A DNA stretch of 64,000 bases from Cunninghamia lanceolata (Eukaryota; Streptophyta; Pinopsida; Cupressales; Cupressaceae), in NCBI GenBank assembly GCA_027924645.1, contig BSBN01000888.1, forward strand, positions 17,930,501 through 17,994,500. Reading direction: 5' to 3'. How positions within the stretch are numbered: position 1 is the stretch's first letter; the number at the start of each line of letters is the position of its first letter. Positions 44,816 through 58,748 of the stretch are shown here, piece after piece. The notes beneath the pieces were generated by a model, which made no database searches, was not told where the DNA came from, and saw nothing but the letters and a program-made list of their open reading frames with translations. The position numbers were made by a program, and so were the translations under genes.

Positions 44816-46592
44816 ATCATTAATGACAAACATTCCTATGCCATCTTGATTGTTGTTATTAAATCTACAAATCCATTCTATGCATATCCTTTAATCATTG
44901 CATTTTCTAATTTGACATCTCTTTGAGGCAATTTGCTAAATAGTTAATGCACTTTGTCTGTGCTCTCAGTTTTGCATACATGTCTACTAGATCATTTCCT
45001 TTTAAAAGTCTCTTATCATTATCAAAACATTCTATATCTATATTCTTTCTAATATAGTATATGTTCTTGTATATCTTAATCGATCATATTAGTATGTTTC
45101 TTTCTTAGTGGTTTATTTTAGTTCTTTCCAGTCTAAAATTGTTCAATGGTGATATGTTGAGTTAATTTTTAAATATGGTCTTGCTTGAAATTCTATTGTT
45201 AGTTATTAGCATCAAGTAGTAATGATGTAATTGGTTTATTGTATTTTCCTTTGATTTTGAGTCTTATTGTTCTAATAGACTGTTGTAATTAATAAACATC
45301 AAGTCATTTAATTCTTCATTTCCATAGCAAGAAATCGATGTTCTTATGTATAGTGGTATTGTGTTCAATTTATCGACTACAGAGTTTAGGCTACTTGGGT
45401 TCCATTTAAATATTGTGTCATGTTTAAATGTGTTTTTGATTTGAGATTATGCAGTGGAAAGGGGAAAGTTTTGTGGTTGAGAGGTTGGAATTAAATTTGT
45501 CTATGTATTGGTTTGCAAAAGATGGGTGCCTGACAGTCCCTTGTCCATGCATGATATTAATTTCATTTATGAATGTTGGTCAGGGGTTACTAGTTGCATG
45601 TAAGAGAGTGGCTACCTGGGTAACTCCATGGAAGTTGTAATCAAGTGATAACTTCATAATTTATTTAGGTGTGGGTTGGGTAGTAATTCCCATAACAAGA
45701 TAAGTATGATGCCTCACCCATGCCTTGAGTACTCTCACAAGCTAAGGATGGGATGAGAAGGCTTGGTTGGCAAGGTCTACCTCCTTGTCTCCATGAGAGG
45801 ATGTGTTGGCTCCTCATGTGTCACCCTAATGGGCCAGTGCCTAGAGAGGCTGCTAGGGTAACCATAGATGGGGGCCAATTTCTAGTGAGAGATAGTCTAG
45901 GTAACCCATGCTAGGACCATGCGATGATACTCTCCCTACTGCATTCTAGTTACTTCCTCTTTATCTTGTGTTGTTGCCTCTAGAGTACTACCTTGTCTTG
46001 ATGATTGAGTTGTCTTGATGATTTGTGTAGTCTTGATGATCTAAGTTGTATATGTCAAGTCTGTATCCACTTTTTTGTATCCTTTGACTTAGTGGAACCT
46101 CATTGTTATCTCCTAGCTCAGGGGGTGGACCTCAGGGTTCCACATGGTTGGGTGGAAGAGCTTAATCCATTGGATTTATTGGTTGACCTAGTCCGTGATC
46201 ACTGTAGAAGTGTTACCAGTTCTAGACTTGTACTCGCATCCTCAAAGCTTTATTATAATTTCAGAATTGTATAATCTTGTTGTATATTGTAAACCAATGT
46301 AATCAGTCATGAATCTTATAATCATGTAATCTTGTTTTTGAACTTTTGTAACTATTCATATCTGTAAATGGGTAATGTAATCTTCTTCTTTTGTATCATG
46401 AGGTTTATTAATTGTTTTGTTCTAAATTATGGTTATATGAGGTAGTTATGTTTCCCTAGAGATGTTAGTTTTACTTGTTTCTATTAGACCATGTTATGTT
46501 TTGTTATTACCACTTCTTTAGAAAACAAAATATTTTGCCCTTTTTATTTCTTAGTTAAACTTATCTTTAGGGTTGCATGGCAGGGCATTACA

Positions 46593-46836
46593 ATACCTGA
46601 CACAATACATGATTGAAAGCATGGCCACAATGACAGTGACTGACCATTACGCCCATACAGACAACACTGACTAGGTGCAAAATTAGACACTCATACTTTT
46701 CAAGGATGATGGCTAACAAGGGGACCACATGTTATCTCCATTCAACAGTTTCCATTAGGTTTAAGGCACACTCAGACCTGTCAATTCATGTGGAGTTGAT
46801 GCCTGATACCTGCATTCTACAGTAACCAAATAGTCG

Positions 46837-46919
<83 letters not shown>

Positions 46920-47334
46920 AAATACATCATGGAAGGGAATCATAGCATACCAAGGTACTCACACATGAGTAATGTGACACTATCCCTTTCATGATCACAT
47001 CAAATACGTAATCACAACATGCATAACAATTAGTTACTAAATGACTAAATAAGAACCATCATTAGATAAATGCATGATACACATAATAAAATTGATCAAC
47101 ATAAAACATCACAACATAACATCCTATGTTATAGAATCAGTCACCTAAAAATGAATTCTAACATATGACAATCATAGTAAGATTAACATCATAATTAACT
47201 AAATGTAAACAATGTCAAAGCATATGAGTTGTCAGTGTCACAACAAGTATTATCAATAAAACATACTAACTTCATCTTCATGCTCCTTAGTCTGACCACC
47301 TGCACATTCAAGGTGAGAATGGAAAGGCACTACA
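46593..47334 (-). mobile_element. Element C 3' LTR, piece 3 (5' end)
   Basis: It resumes the C LTR after solo LTR B, aligned with 51576-52258 of the partner LTR, and ends at the LTR start (minus-strand TGTAGTGCCTTTCC at 47334). It contains a 75-bp (AT) run at 46842-46916 that the partner lacks. Confidence 0.88.
46842..46916. repeat. (AT)n microsatellite, 75 bp
   Basis: A pure AT dinucleotide run. The translated YIYIYI open stretch over it is an artefact. The partner LTR has only ACATATATAATCATATAG at this place (about 51825). Confidence 0.95.
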
Positions 47335-48469
47335 TCTTCCCCCCTTAAACTTGACTTACACCTGGAAGTCACAGACTAGGGAAAAAACATAACATATTAG
47401 TATTGCAATTTTCTATTGCCAACATACGCATCCATATTAAGCAATTGTTTGTAAAATAGGCACAATCATTCAATAAAGACAAGAAGGGCATCAATTCTTC
47501 ACCGTTAAGATGTATCATTTGATCTACTTATAACCAATCACTCATATTTTGGGAATTTCATATGATTTAGAGAATTGCATTCACATATTAAAAAGGAAAA
47601 ATACATCTCATCTCTTATTTCCACTATGGCTCCAACTAATTACCGAACATGCAAAGTACAATCCTGCATGGAGTCCTCCCTTGAACACACTATTAGAAGT
47701 TTGAAATGAACATGATAGAAAGAACACTTAACATGAAATGGAGCCAACAGAAACAAACATTCAAAATAGCCACCATAGAAATTAAAAAAAGTGCAAACTC
47801 AAGTGGGGGAATAATCAAATTCAATCTTAAGTCACAAAATGCCGACAATTTTCAACAATAAATCAAGTATAAAGAAAAAGGTTTTGATGGCCGCTCCTAT
47901 CATAAGAGATTTCAAGGAAAACAAATTCACTGTTAGCCCACCAACAACACATGAAACAACTATCAAAAATTCCAAAACAACCAATATAACAAACAAATCC
48001 ACATCACGGTGTGACTAATTTAAGCCACAAAAGGGAGTATCCGCTACGCAACACCATAGGACTCAGAATCTACAATGCATTAGAGAATGTACACCAAACA
48101 CACGAACAACTAAGTTTTCTACATCTTCATATCTAAAGAACTTTTATACATTAATTTAAGGCAACACAGTTTCTACTTATTTACAAAAAAATTCTATCTT
48201 TAATGTAGTACAATTTCTTTTTACCAAGCTATGAACATATACAATTACTTCCATATGGAAAACGATACTTACAAAGGAAATGTATGATGTCACACACAAG
48301 AATAATTCCAAACTCTAATTCACTTACAGTATCACAATCATGATCTCTTGGGTCGAACACAAGCTCCAATTTGATCTTCTGCACACAGTTCTTACACATG
48401 CATACATAATGAGAACTTTCATAAATCACCACAAAACTTCCTCATGAGGTCATGGGCAACTAAGTTAAG
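47335..48469 (-). other. Internal remnant of element C
   Basis: Immediately next to the 3' LTR, the minus strand reads CTTCCAGGTGTAAGTC... then AAGGGGGGAAGA (polypurine tract, 47335-47346), matching the layout in A at 30180-30212. The rest is AT-rich with no gag or pol recognised; a 67-codon minus-strand stretch at 48229-48432 has no identifiable domain. The primer-binding site and the 3' side of the 5' LTR are missing, so a deletion joins internal sequence to LTR near 48470. Confidence 0.6.
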
Positions 48470-49761
48470 TACCCAACCCCTTAATTCATTAATTAAGTTA
48501 TCACTGAGTTTAGAAACTCCCACATGGGTTTTCCTATATGCCACTTTGGGCTCTGGCCCCCATTGAGAGCCACTTCCCTACCTACAACTAGAAGACCCTG
48601 CTCATCAAGCATAGCACTTATCATCATAATAACAAGTATATAAGAACCATACAAGGCATTAACCCTCTTGCATACCAACATAATCACAAGGACAATTTTC
48701 ACAAAACATTTGCCCATGGCTTGCATGTGAAGCAAACCATAACCAACATATTTCTTTTACGTTATCCAACATTTCCCCATTCACAAAATTTGACACACTA
48801 CTTAATGCATAATCAACACCATAATGAACCATATCATACTTGCAAGACTTGATTCCACATCATTACACTTTTACAATCATAGCATATACATGAAAACAAA
48901 ACATTAAAACCTATGCCTCTGGAAACAACTTCCCGAAATGACACAACACTTGACACCATTAAAAACACAATAGTTTCACATCACATTAACTCTCAAAGTA
49001 GATCATAAACTAATACCCTTCAACAATATTTTAAGGAATGTAACGTTAATCCAAGCATGATCAATCATCTAACAATTATAAAGTGAATCTATCTCAATAA
49101 TACATAACTATAACTTTTTAATGACTAGTAGTAGTTATAATATGATCATAAGCTATAAGTATCCATGAGTATGAATATTTTAACTAATAATTCTCAAGAC
49201 TTATTTTTTAATTTCATTTAATTAAAGTGATTGTGAACAACATGCAAATAAGCCTAAGGCATACAAATTAAACACAACAGTTGTTTACACTATTTACACT
49301 GATGTAGATTTTGGTAATAAATAGGACAATTTTGTATATACTATTAAATATAAATGTATAAGCAAGATTAAAAGCCTATAATATTAGAATCCTATAAATA
49401 TCTTACACTAGTTAGAATCACAAAATACAAAACGTAAAGCTACGATGAAAGAACCTTGTTCTATGGTTACCTTGAGATGAAAAGAATACACAACAACAAA
49501 ACATTCCTATAGATCTAATATCTTCATCAAATCTACCACACTTTTAACCACATGGATATGATAGGATCAACACAAAATGAATTTGTTGAGAAGGCTTTAG
49601 AAGCTACCAACAATGCAAAATGTCAAAGCATAGACAAGGCACATAGACTGTTTGGTAGAATGCATTAAAGAGAGTCATATGATGGAAAGACATGATTTTA
49701 GGATATGCAAAAAAGGAATTTGTTTCAAAAATCTCATAGAAATCCAGTTTGAAAATATAGA

Positions 49762-50670
49762 GTTATTGGTGACGCAACTAACTATTTTAACAGAGACGAA
49801 ATGAGTGAGAGGTAGATAGTCACAAAATATTTATATCTCAACAACGACAAACTGGGCATCCCTGATTTCTGGATATGATTTAGATATCTTAGATGTACAC
49901 CATATATAAAAACATTCAAGAAACCCAGTTTGTAAATTTAGAGTTATGGCTAATGCAACAGACTATGAAAATAGAGATGAAAATGAGTGAGAGGTAGACA
50001 GTTACAAAATATTCATATCTCAAAAATGATACACTAAGTATGACTAATTTCTGGATATAATTTAGCTATCTAGGACCTGCACCATATATAAATAAATTAG
50101 AGAAACCCAGTTTGTAAAAATAAAGTTATGGCTAATGTAACAAACTTCTAAAACAGAGACGAAATGAGTGAGAGGTAGACAGTCACAAAATATTCATATC
50201 TCAAAAATGAAAAACTGGGTATGGCTAATTTTTGGAAATGGTTTATATAGTCTTGACATGCACCATATATAAAAAAATTAGAGAAATGCAATTCGTAAAA
50301 ATAAAGTTATGGCTTACGTAACAAACTTCTAAAACAAAGACGAAATGAGTGAGAGGTAGACAGTCACAAAATATTTATATCTCAAAAATGACACACTAGG
50401 TATGGCTGATTTCTGGATATGATTTAGATATTCTAGACATTCACCATATATAAAAGATTTAGAGAAACCTAGTTTGTAAAATTAAAGTTATGGCTAACCC
50501 AACAAACTACTAAAATAGAGACTAAATGAGTGAGAGGTAGATAGTCAGAAAATATTTATATCTCAAAAATGACAAACTGGGTGTGGATAATTTCTGGATA
50601 TGACTTAGATATCTAGGAAATACACCATATATAAAAGAAAATTAGTGAAACCCAGTTTGTAAAAGTAAAT
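49762..50670 (-). repeat. 180-bp tandem array in C 5' LTR (five units)
   Basis: GTTATGGCTAA-type anchors at about 49762, 49943, 50125, 50306, 50487 and 50670. Same unit and copy number as in the partner LTR (20970-21872). Confidence 0.9.
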
Positions 50671-51107
50671 TTATGGATAACACAATAGACTATGTTCAGA
50701 AACTGTAGAAGAGAATTGACAGAATATTTTACTAAATCTAATGCAACAATAAATCAGATTCATATATGAGTCCATACTTGGAATATTATTTCTATCACAT
50801 CTTCACAAAATTATGAGCTCGCATCCATTTTCCCCCAAGTCTTTTCTTCTAGAAACTATGGTTTATTATGCCAAAAGAAAAATGAAAACTTCCTGAGAGA
50901 GAGAGCTAATGAAAACATAAAACATATTCTGCTATTTGAAAATGCATGCTTCCCCTCCAAATAATTTTTTCAGATTTCAAAATAAAGTTGAGCATGCATA
51001 ACCACCTCCTTTCTTACAATTTTCTATTTTTAACCAAACAATAATTTCTCTCTAATTTTATTTATTTTAGAATTTGCTATTTATTTCATTTACAACTAGA
51101 CAAATTC

Positions 51108-51280
<173 letters not shown>

Positions 51281-52263
51281 CAACTTGCAAATATTATCTA
51301 TTTTATTGCCATTAACACAACATTAAATTATATTAATTTATTTATTTATCTCTAGTTGGAATTACATTTATTACTATTATTATTATTATTATTTATTAAC
51401 TTAACTTCTAGAATAATATATTTTTCATAAACTAAATTCATATAAGAAAATTTATATACATTTATTTATTTAACAAAAATGCTTTCATAACTAATAATGT
51501 TATTCTAATGCAACAATTAACCAAAGCAATAATCAAATGATGTCAAATTGAATAACCCAAATGCCCAACAATACCTGACACAATGCACGATCGAAAGCAT
51601 GACCACAATGACAGTGACTGACCATTACGCTCATACAGACAACACTGACTAGGTGCAAAATTAGATACTCATCCTTTTCAAGGATGATGGCTAACAAGGG
51701 GACCACATGTTATCTCCATTCAACAGTTTCCATTGGGTTTAAGGCATGCTCAAACTTGTCAATTTAGGTGGAGTCGATGCCTAATACCTGCATTCTGCAG
51801 CAACCAAACAGTCAAACAAATAGACATATATAATCATATAGTCAAATACATTGTGGAAGGGAATCACAGTGTAAAAGGGTATTCACACATGAGTAATATG
51901 ACACTATCCATTTCACCATTACATCAAACACGTAATCACAACACGCATAGCAATTAGTTACTGAATGACTAAATAAGAACCATCATCAGATAAATGCATG
52001 ATACACGTAATAAGATTGATCCACACAAAACATCACAACATAACATCCTATGATATAGAATTAGTCACCTAAAAATCAATTCTAACATTTGACAATCATA
52101 GTAAGATCAACATCATAATTACTTGAATGTAAACAATGTCAAAGCATATGAGTTGTCAGTGTCGCAACAAGGATTATCAATAAAACATACTAACTTCATC
52201 TTAATGCTCCTTAGTCTAACCACCTACACGTTCAAGGTGAGAATGGAGGGGTACTACATGAAA

Positions 52264-53389
52264 TTTTATATTTTAATGGCAATCAACCCCTTAATGATGG
52301 TCAATTGCTTAAGGAGGTAGATGAAGGAATGTTTTAGATATGGGAATGATTCTAGATATGAATAGGTAGATTATGCGGGAATAGAAATAGAGGATAAAAT
52401 TAATAGCATTGAAGGACCTCTATGTGGCACGGTATGCTAGAGTATAGTGAAAGAATTGGGAAACTTGAGTACGAATTTAAAAGGCTAATAAGAAGGCTTT
52501 AAATTTGGTAGTGCATGTAAGTAGAGAATTGTTTAGAATAGTTCTTTAAATGGCTATAGAGATTAAGCAAGGAGTATCAATTTTTTTAGATCTTTCTATA
52601 AAATTCATCAATAGGAATCCATACACAAGTATCTATACAAATCAATAATATCTCATCAAAATGGTACATGTTTATGGTTATTCATTAACAATAGGAGGCC
52701 ATAATATGTTATTAATTACCTCCTAAATACATTTAAAAAATATTATATGTAAAATGAAAAGTGTACTATCAATTAATTATAGGTAGGGGGTTGAAACAAC
52801 CAATAACTATCCTAGAACAATAGTTCATCAAAATGTGGCCCTACAAAACTAGATTTCATATCACATTAATAATTATTTGCATTTTTTGAAGGTAGACAAA
52901 CTCCATATCATTGTCAAGGCATGATCATAAAATGTATATCATGATCTTATACCACATTTCCTCTTTACACATTAGGTCACATAACAGTGCTACACCAACA
53001 CAAACCACATTATTCACAATACACACCAAGTATGTATAGCAACTTTTATTTCATCAATTGGTTTGAGTGAGATTTCACAAAAATATTTTATATGAAGTTC
53101 CATTATCCATCTACAAACCACAAACTAAATTTCATTATCATAATAACCACAAGCATAGTTCTATATAGTCATAGTTTTATCATCCAATATGAGAATTGTG
53201 AAGATGGTTGAGGGGTGTTAAATTTTACACTGACATTGATGATAGAGTGTAAAATAAATAATAATAACTTTGACATTTTCCCCTTACACATGGATCCATA
53301 TACTTATTTTCCCCTTATACATTGATCCATATAAATGTAGCCTCTTCATGCCATAGGTTAAGAGGATTTAAGAAAATGGCTTATGACAA
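52264..53389. other. AT-rich flank with no recognisable gene
   Basis: Right flank of element C after the tgaaa duplication. No open frame of note, no LTR junction and no RNA gene recognised. Confidence 0.6.
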
Positions 53390-54570
53390 AATCCTTCCAT
53401 TAGAATGGTTTATGGACCCAGGAAAGTTGACATGGATTAAGGGGATCTAAGGAAATTGCTTAAGGCCCCTCCTAAGAGGATGTAGATGGTGTAGGGTTTA
53501 GGGTTTGGGGTTTAGGGTTTAGGGTTTAGCATTTATGGACCTAGAAAATATGACATGGATTAAGCGGATTTAAGAAAATTGCTTAAAGTCTGTCCTAAGA
53601 GGATGTAGATGGTACAACTTGAAATCTACTCATTAATCCCCTTAAGCCACTAATAATAGTCAAACTAATCATTCACATTTGATCAATTTATATAATGCTA
53701 GATGCTTGAAGTTTTGAAAAACTTGTTAAATTTCTATATATTAAACTTGGTCCACTTAGGCAAAAATCATTCCATTAGCATGGTTTATCTAGATCTAGGA
53801 AATATGACATGGATTAATGGGATTTAATAAAATTGCTTAAGGCCAATCGTAAGAGGATGTAGATGGTTTAGGGTTTAGAGTTAAGGGTTTAGAGCTTAGG
53901 GCTTAGGGTTTAGTGTTTATGGACCTAGGAAAGATAACATGGATTAAGGGGATTTAAGAAAATTGCTTAAGGCCCCTCCTAAGAGGATGTAGATGGTACA
54001 ACTGGAAGTCTACTCATTAATCCCCTTAAGCCACTAATAATAGTCAAATTAATCATTCACATTTGATCAATTTGTATAATGTTAGATGCTTGAAGTTTTA
54101 CAAACTTGTTAAAGATCTATATATTAAACTTGGTCAACTTAAGACAAAATCATTCCATTAGCATGGTTTATGGACCTAGGAAAGATGACATGGATTAAGA
54201 GGATTCAAGAAAAAATCTTAAGGCCCATCCTAAGGGGATGTAGATGGTTTAGGGTTTAGGGTTTATGGACCTAGAAAAGATGAAATGTGGATTAAAGGGA
54301 TTTAAGAAAATTGCTTAAGTCCCGTCCTTAGAGGATGTAGATGGTATAGCTTGAAATCTTCTCATTAATCCCCTTAACCCACTAATAATAGTCAAATTGA
54401 TCATTCACATTTGATCGATTTATATAATATTAGATGCTTGAAGTTTTTACAAACTTGTTAAAGATCTATATATTAAATTTGGTCAACTTTAGACAAAATC
54501 ATTCCGTTAGCATGGTTTTTGTACCTAGGAAAGATGACATGTCGATTAAGGGGATTTAATAAAATAAGAT
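53390..54570. repeat. Tandem array with telomere-like TTTAGGG tracts
   Basis: GACATGGATTAAGGGGAT followed by AAATTGCTTAAGGCCC and CCTAAGAGGATGTAGATGGT recurs at about 53428, 53549, 53804, 53937, 54186, 54285 and 54537. The long period (53428, 53804, 54186, 54537) is about 350-380 bases, each long unit holding two versions of the short block. Tracts of GTTTAGGG-type repeats follow the ATGTAGATGGT block at 53493-53529, 53867-53912 and 54248-54265. Confidence 0.85.
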
Positions 54571-54983
54571 TTATGGGGAAAAATCACTATTCCTTGTAAA
54601 CACTTTAAAATACATCAAGCTACAAATTTTTACATGCCTTAGACATAAATGAGCCTTACACATTTTGTTAGAAATTTACCTTTTCTGTGTATGTTTTCAG
54701 TTTATTTTTAGTATGTACTTGTATTAAAATTAAATAGTTATATCTTAAATTTTGTAATTTGCATGTATGGTCAAGTTGAATGATGTATGTATGTGTACGT
54801 ACATCCTAATTTTTCTTTTGAATATAGTCATGTACATTTAATTTAAATATTTCTTGTAATTTCTCAACATGTATAATAACTAGTTTTAATATGTTTATTT
54901 ATAATTTATATATAGATTCTTGAAAGTTAATTTTGTACTTGTTTGTATATTTATATATATGTAGGTTCATATTTTTTATATCA

Positions 54984-55900
54984 TGGATATTACCTTTGAT
55001 ATTGAGGATTTCCTCAATGTGCCACCTCCACCCCTTTACCTCAACACCCTCTACCTCTACCTCCACCTCAAAACCCCCCACCTCCACTCCCACTTGGATC
55101 TAATAAGGATCACTTGTGAGCTCAAATTAATGACAATATGAGATCCATTGAAGAAAAAGTTAGTGCAATTCCAAATGAAGCATTCATGCCACCTCACTTG
55201 ATGTGTAGTGCATCTTTGATGCAAAGCATTGTAGATGCTATCATGTCCATTGGTGTGGACTTAGATAGATTTAAAATATAGAGAGAGGAGAGGTGATGGT
55301 TTTATTCTAATGGACTCTCTTATAGGGAGATCCTTGATCTGAAAATCACAAAAGCCCATTTAGCTCCATATTTTGTTGACCCCATCAACAATCAACCAAT
55401 TCCCACAAACAAAAAAAAGAATACCAACTAGGTGGTGTAGACATCTAGATACAACCACCAGTTTTTGGGATCAGTGGTGGATGGTATTTTATTATCCACC
55501 TCATGCTAATTGTGAGATTCCTCTCTACTTTTTGAGAAAATTATATGTAGAGTTTGTGATGGGTAGGAAACCCATTTTTTTTTATTTTAGATCATTCTAG
55601 GGTGTTGGTGGTAACATGCCATAATAGAGGTTAGGGGCATGGGTTGCTCCGCAATGACTAGTGCTTTCTCAACTTCTTATCAACCCTACTTTTTCTGCCA
55701 TTCATGCACCCATCCAGCATCATGTAGTGGTATCTGCACTAGGAGCATTGAGTGTGCTCTTAGCTAACCTCAATGAGAAGACTTCTAAGATAGCAGTTGG
55801 GGTTAGTGGGCGAGATCGTGGAGGACCTGATGGTGGAGCTAGTCTTAGTACCACTCCACCTATGTTGATGCCTCATATGTGTATGAGTTGTAATTAATTA
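54984..55900 (+). pseudogene. Unrecognised decayed coding remnant
   Basis: It starts MDITFDIEDFLNVPPPPL, with a Pro-rich run, then (after a frame change) NDNMRSIEEKVSAIPNEAFM and SLMQSIVDAIMSIGVDLDRF. After stops there is WWMVFYYPPHANCEIPLYFL followed by RKLYVEFVMGRKP (55373-55600), and a final open stretch at 55661-55897. The frames change at least twice. The compositional style resembles transposon-encoded proteins, but I recognise no family. Nothing flanking suggests LTRs or terminal inverted repeats. Confidence 0.4.
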
Positions 55901-58748
55901 TATTATGGACCTGATCAAGTTGCACCCACTTAAACTGCATCTAGAGCATCTGATGATATTGAGTCACTTGTTGATTTTCTAATTGTTGTGGATCACCCTA
56001 CATATCGTTCGACACAAGTATATATACATACATGTTGAATTTATAACAATTTAAAGGATGCATTTTTAATGAACATATATCAAATAAATTGTAATATTTT
56101 AACAATTAAATTGTTTGGTTTAGACGATGGCCATAGGGACATTGACATCTTTTGATAGATTTTGTTTTGCGTCGACACCTGTGCAAGTCAGCCACCCATT
56201 TGGGGTATTTTGATTGATTTTTTAAATATATATTAAATAATTTTAACTTGATTATAATTTGTAATTCAGTCTTGAACATGTGTTAAATATTTATGTTGGT
56301 TCATTGAGTTCATTTGAATTCCATGTCAAATCCACCACAGGGTGTGTTGAGTGCTACTCTATTGTCGGGTGTCTCGCATGACCCACTCGTATCCATACTA
56401 TTTTAAAAAACTATACTTAGAATTTATATTTTGAATTCACTATATCAAACATGCATGTACTTATATTAAAAATTTATGTCTATGTAGGTTGACACAACCA
56501 TGAGAATGGGTATTGAACACTTGAATGATCCAACCGTATTTCAAGAGTTAGATGCATTTTAGGGTGTTTTAAAAAAATTCTATAACCTAATTTGTACACA
56601 TGTGCTTTATTTGACCTTGTAGGACCTTGTTAGTGACACTTTTCATTTTGTTGATGTCATACCACCTACAACAACACATGCAAAGGAGGATGACAGAGTA
56701 GATGAGCAACCTCATATAGTAATTTAAAATTTTGATTTATTTAAAGTCAATTATATTATACATTGTGAATGACTTGAAGTAAATTTCAATTTAATATATG
56801 TTCATTTATTAAATTAATTTTCTTCTATAACAAGAGATAGGTCCTATACTAGATCATGAAGAGTAGGTTGTCAAAGGAGATGAGCAACCTCATACAATAA
56901 TTTTTATGATTTTATAAATTAAATTTAATTAAATCATTTTTAAACATTTTAGATTTGATTTTGAGTTTCTTTCTCTTGTACAGACTAGTTCAGATCATCC
57001 TAGTCCACATGAAGTGAAGAAGTCTCTTGATTTTAGTACATTTCATGTTTTAGTATGTCCCATGGACTCTATATATATGTTTCAGTACATTACATCTACT
57101 CTTTATACATGTTTCAATATTTCATGGACTCTATATGTACATGTTTTAGTATTTCAATATCTCATGGACTAGATCTATATATATTTTTTAGTATTTTCAG
57201 TAATTTACACATGTACATTTATACATTTTAACTTGAACAAATTAGTTATCCTCATGATACCATATTTTATCAAATGTAAATTTTGATATTTTCATACATT
57301 ATAAATTAGGAGTTAGAAAACAATTTGACACTAATGTTATCTAAGGTCACCACCTTATTCATTCGCAATAAAGTTCTTATAGTTAGATTTATGAAATTTA
57401 ATTACTTACAGTACTGATTTAAAAAAAAAAATATTCACAAGTCTGCAAAAACATAAGCATTTGAAATGTTATCTACATTACATTTAATTCATAGTCAAAA
57501 CATTTGATAGTATTAGAATAAGATTAGGAAATTATACAAATGTGAAGCACATTATATATCATTATTTTGATGCTATACATATATTATTTTTAATATATAA
57601 TCATTAATATGGCATACATTAACATAACATATATGTCCAAGGATATAAACCATTCATTAGAACAAAATGTTAGAAATGAAGGTGCAAACCACCCAATAGA
57701 AATCTGATTTAAACCTTATTTATGTCCTCCAAACAATGTAGAATCAATAGAGATTGCAACATAAATAAAAAAAACCACTACACATAAATAACATGCAATA
57801 AGAACTAAACACATCACACAATATGTAACGTGGATAAAACTATTTTAGGTAAAAGACTCCACCGAGAAAAGAGGCTCCAAGTTGTGTTATTCTCAAATAT
57901 GAGATTACAATACATGCACTTCCTCTCCTTCTTCAGTCTTCAATCTAGTGGCGCTTGTTAATCTCAACTCTACTGAAAAATGTAGTACAAATATCGTTAC
58001 TAAAGTGGGTTGTCTTCTAGGGAAATAAAACTGATATAATATAAACCATCAGATCTATGACCTAATCACGAATGGTCTATATTTATAATGATAAAATATA
58101 AATAGTAGACAAATTAGCATCAGGAAACATACGACTAAAACAAGATCATTGCTGATGAAACCTTTCATCCCTTATTGGTGATTTGCAAACAATATTAGGA
58201 CTAATTAATTGCATAGGATTTACAAGGTTATGTTGTGATGTTCACAACATGCCCTATTTTACCTGGAAGAAAAACGAGGACCTTGTGTTTTCTTTTGATT
58301 TTGTGTGGGTTGGTTTGGTTTGTGGGGTGGTATAGGAAAAATATCCTGGGTACTTGAAAGTCAAAATGGACAGTGCATTCGGGAGAATAATTATGGTCAG
58401 TGAAGTGAGCTAGAAAATGAACTAGGGTTGCCTTTTGAATGGCTTAAAAATTCCTTGTATTTTGAATGTTATGCATTTTTTGTGAAAATTCAGTAGTTGA
58501 GTGGATCTGTATGTCATGTGCAATTTTGTTAGCACAAATATCGAATTCATGGTTTTATGTTTGTCGGGTCTTAATATACATTGAGGTTTTATTCACCTTT
58601 TTGCATTTGTATCTTAAGTATCAAAACAAAATATACATACCTGGGCCTGACAACCTTTTAGTGTACATTTCACAAAAGTTGAGATCCAAAATTGTATGCA
58701 TGATGTTTGTATTTTTTATACAATTTCAAAGTATGCATACTTGGACCC
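55901..58748. other. AT-rich DNA with short local repeats, no gene recognised
   Basis: Two local duplications are visible. GATGAGCAACCTCATA(T/C)A(G/A)TAATTT occurs at about 56701 and 56878. TCATGGACTCTATAT followed by ACATGTTTCAGTA-like sequence occurs three times in 57055-57200. Near 58233 GTTGTGATGTTCACAAC is a short palindrome. An open stretch at 58466-58765 has no recognisable domain. Confidence 0.5.

Larger units (their letters stand above)
22688..46592 (+). mobile_element. Solo LTR B (A/B/C family), split by element A
   Basis: The LTR start TATAGTGCCCC (TG changed to TA) and end CAGGGCATTACA are flanked by the 5-bp duplication atacc (22683-22687 and 46593-46597). Removing 22688-46597 restores the C LTR sequence seen uninterrupted at about 51570 (CAACAATACCTGACACAAT). 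The LTR itself is 22688-23055 plus 43152-46592, about 3.8 kb, with no internal region or second LTR, so it is a solo LTR from LTR-LTR recombination. Its orientation is opposite to C. The short open stretches within it are not genes. Confidence 0.88.

Noticed and set aside
57830..57960. Possible LTR fragment around AACGTGGATAAAACTATTTT
   Set aside because: Wording is reminiscent of plant retroelement LTR ends, but no partner copy, primer site or boundary could be found in the window.
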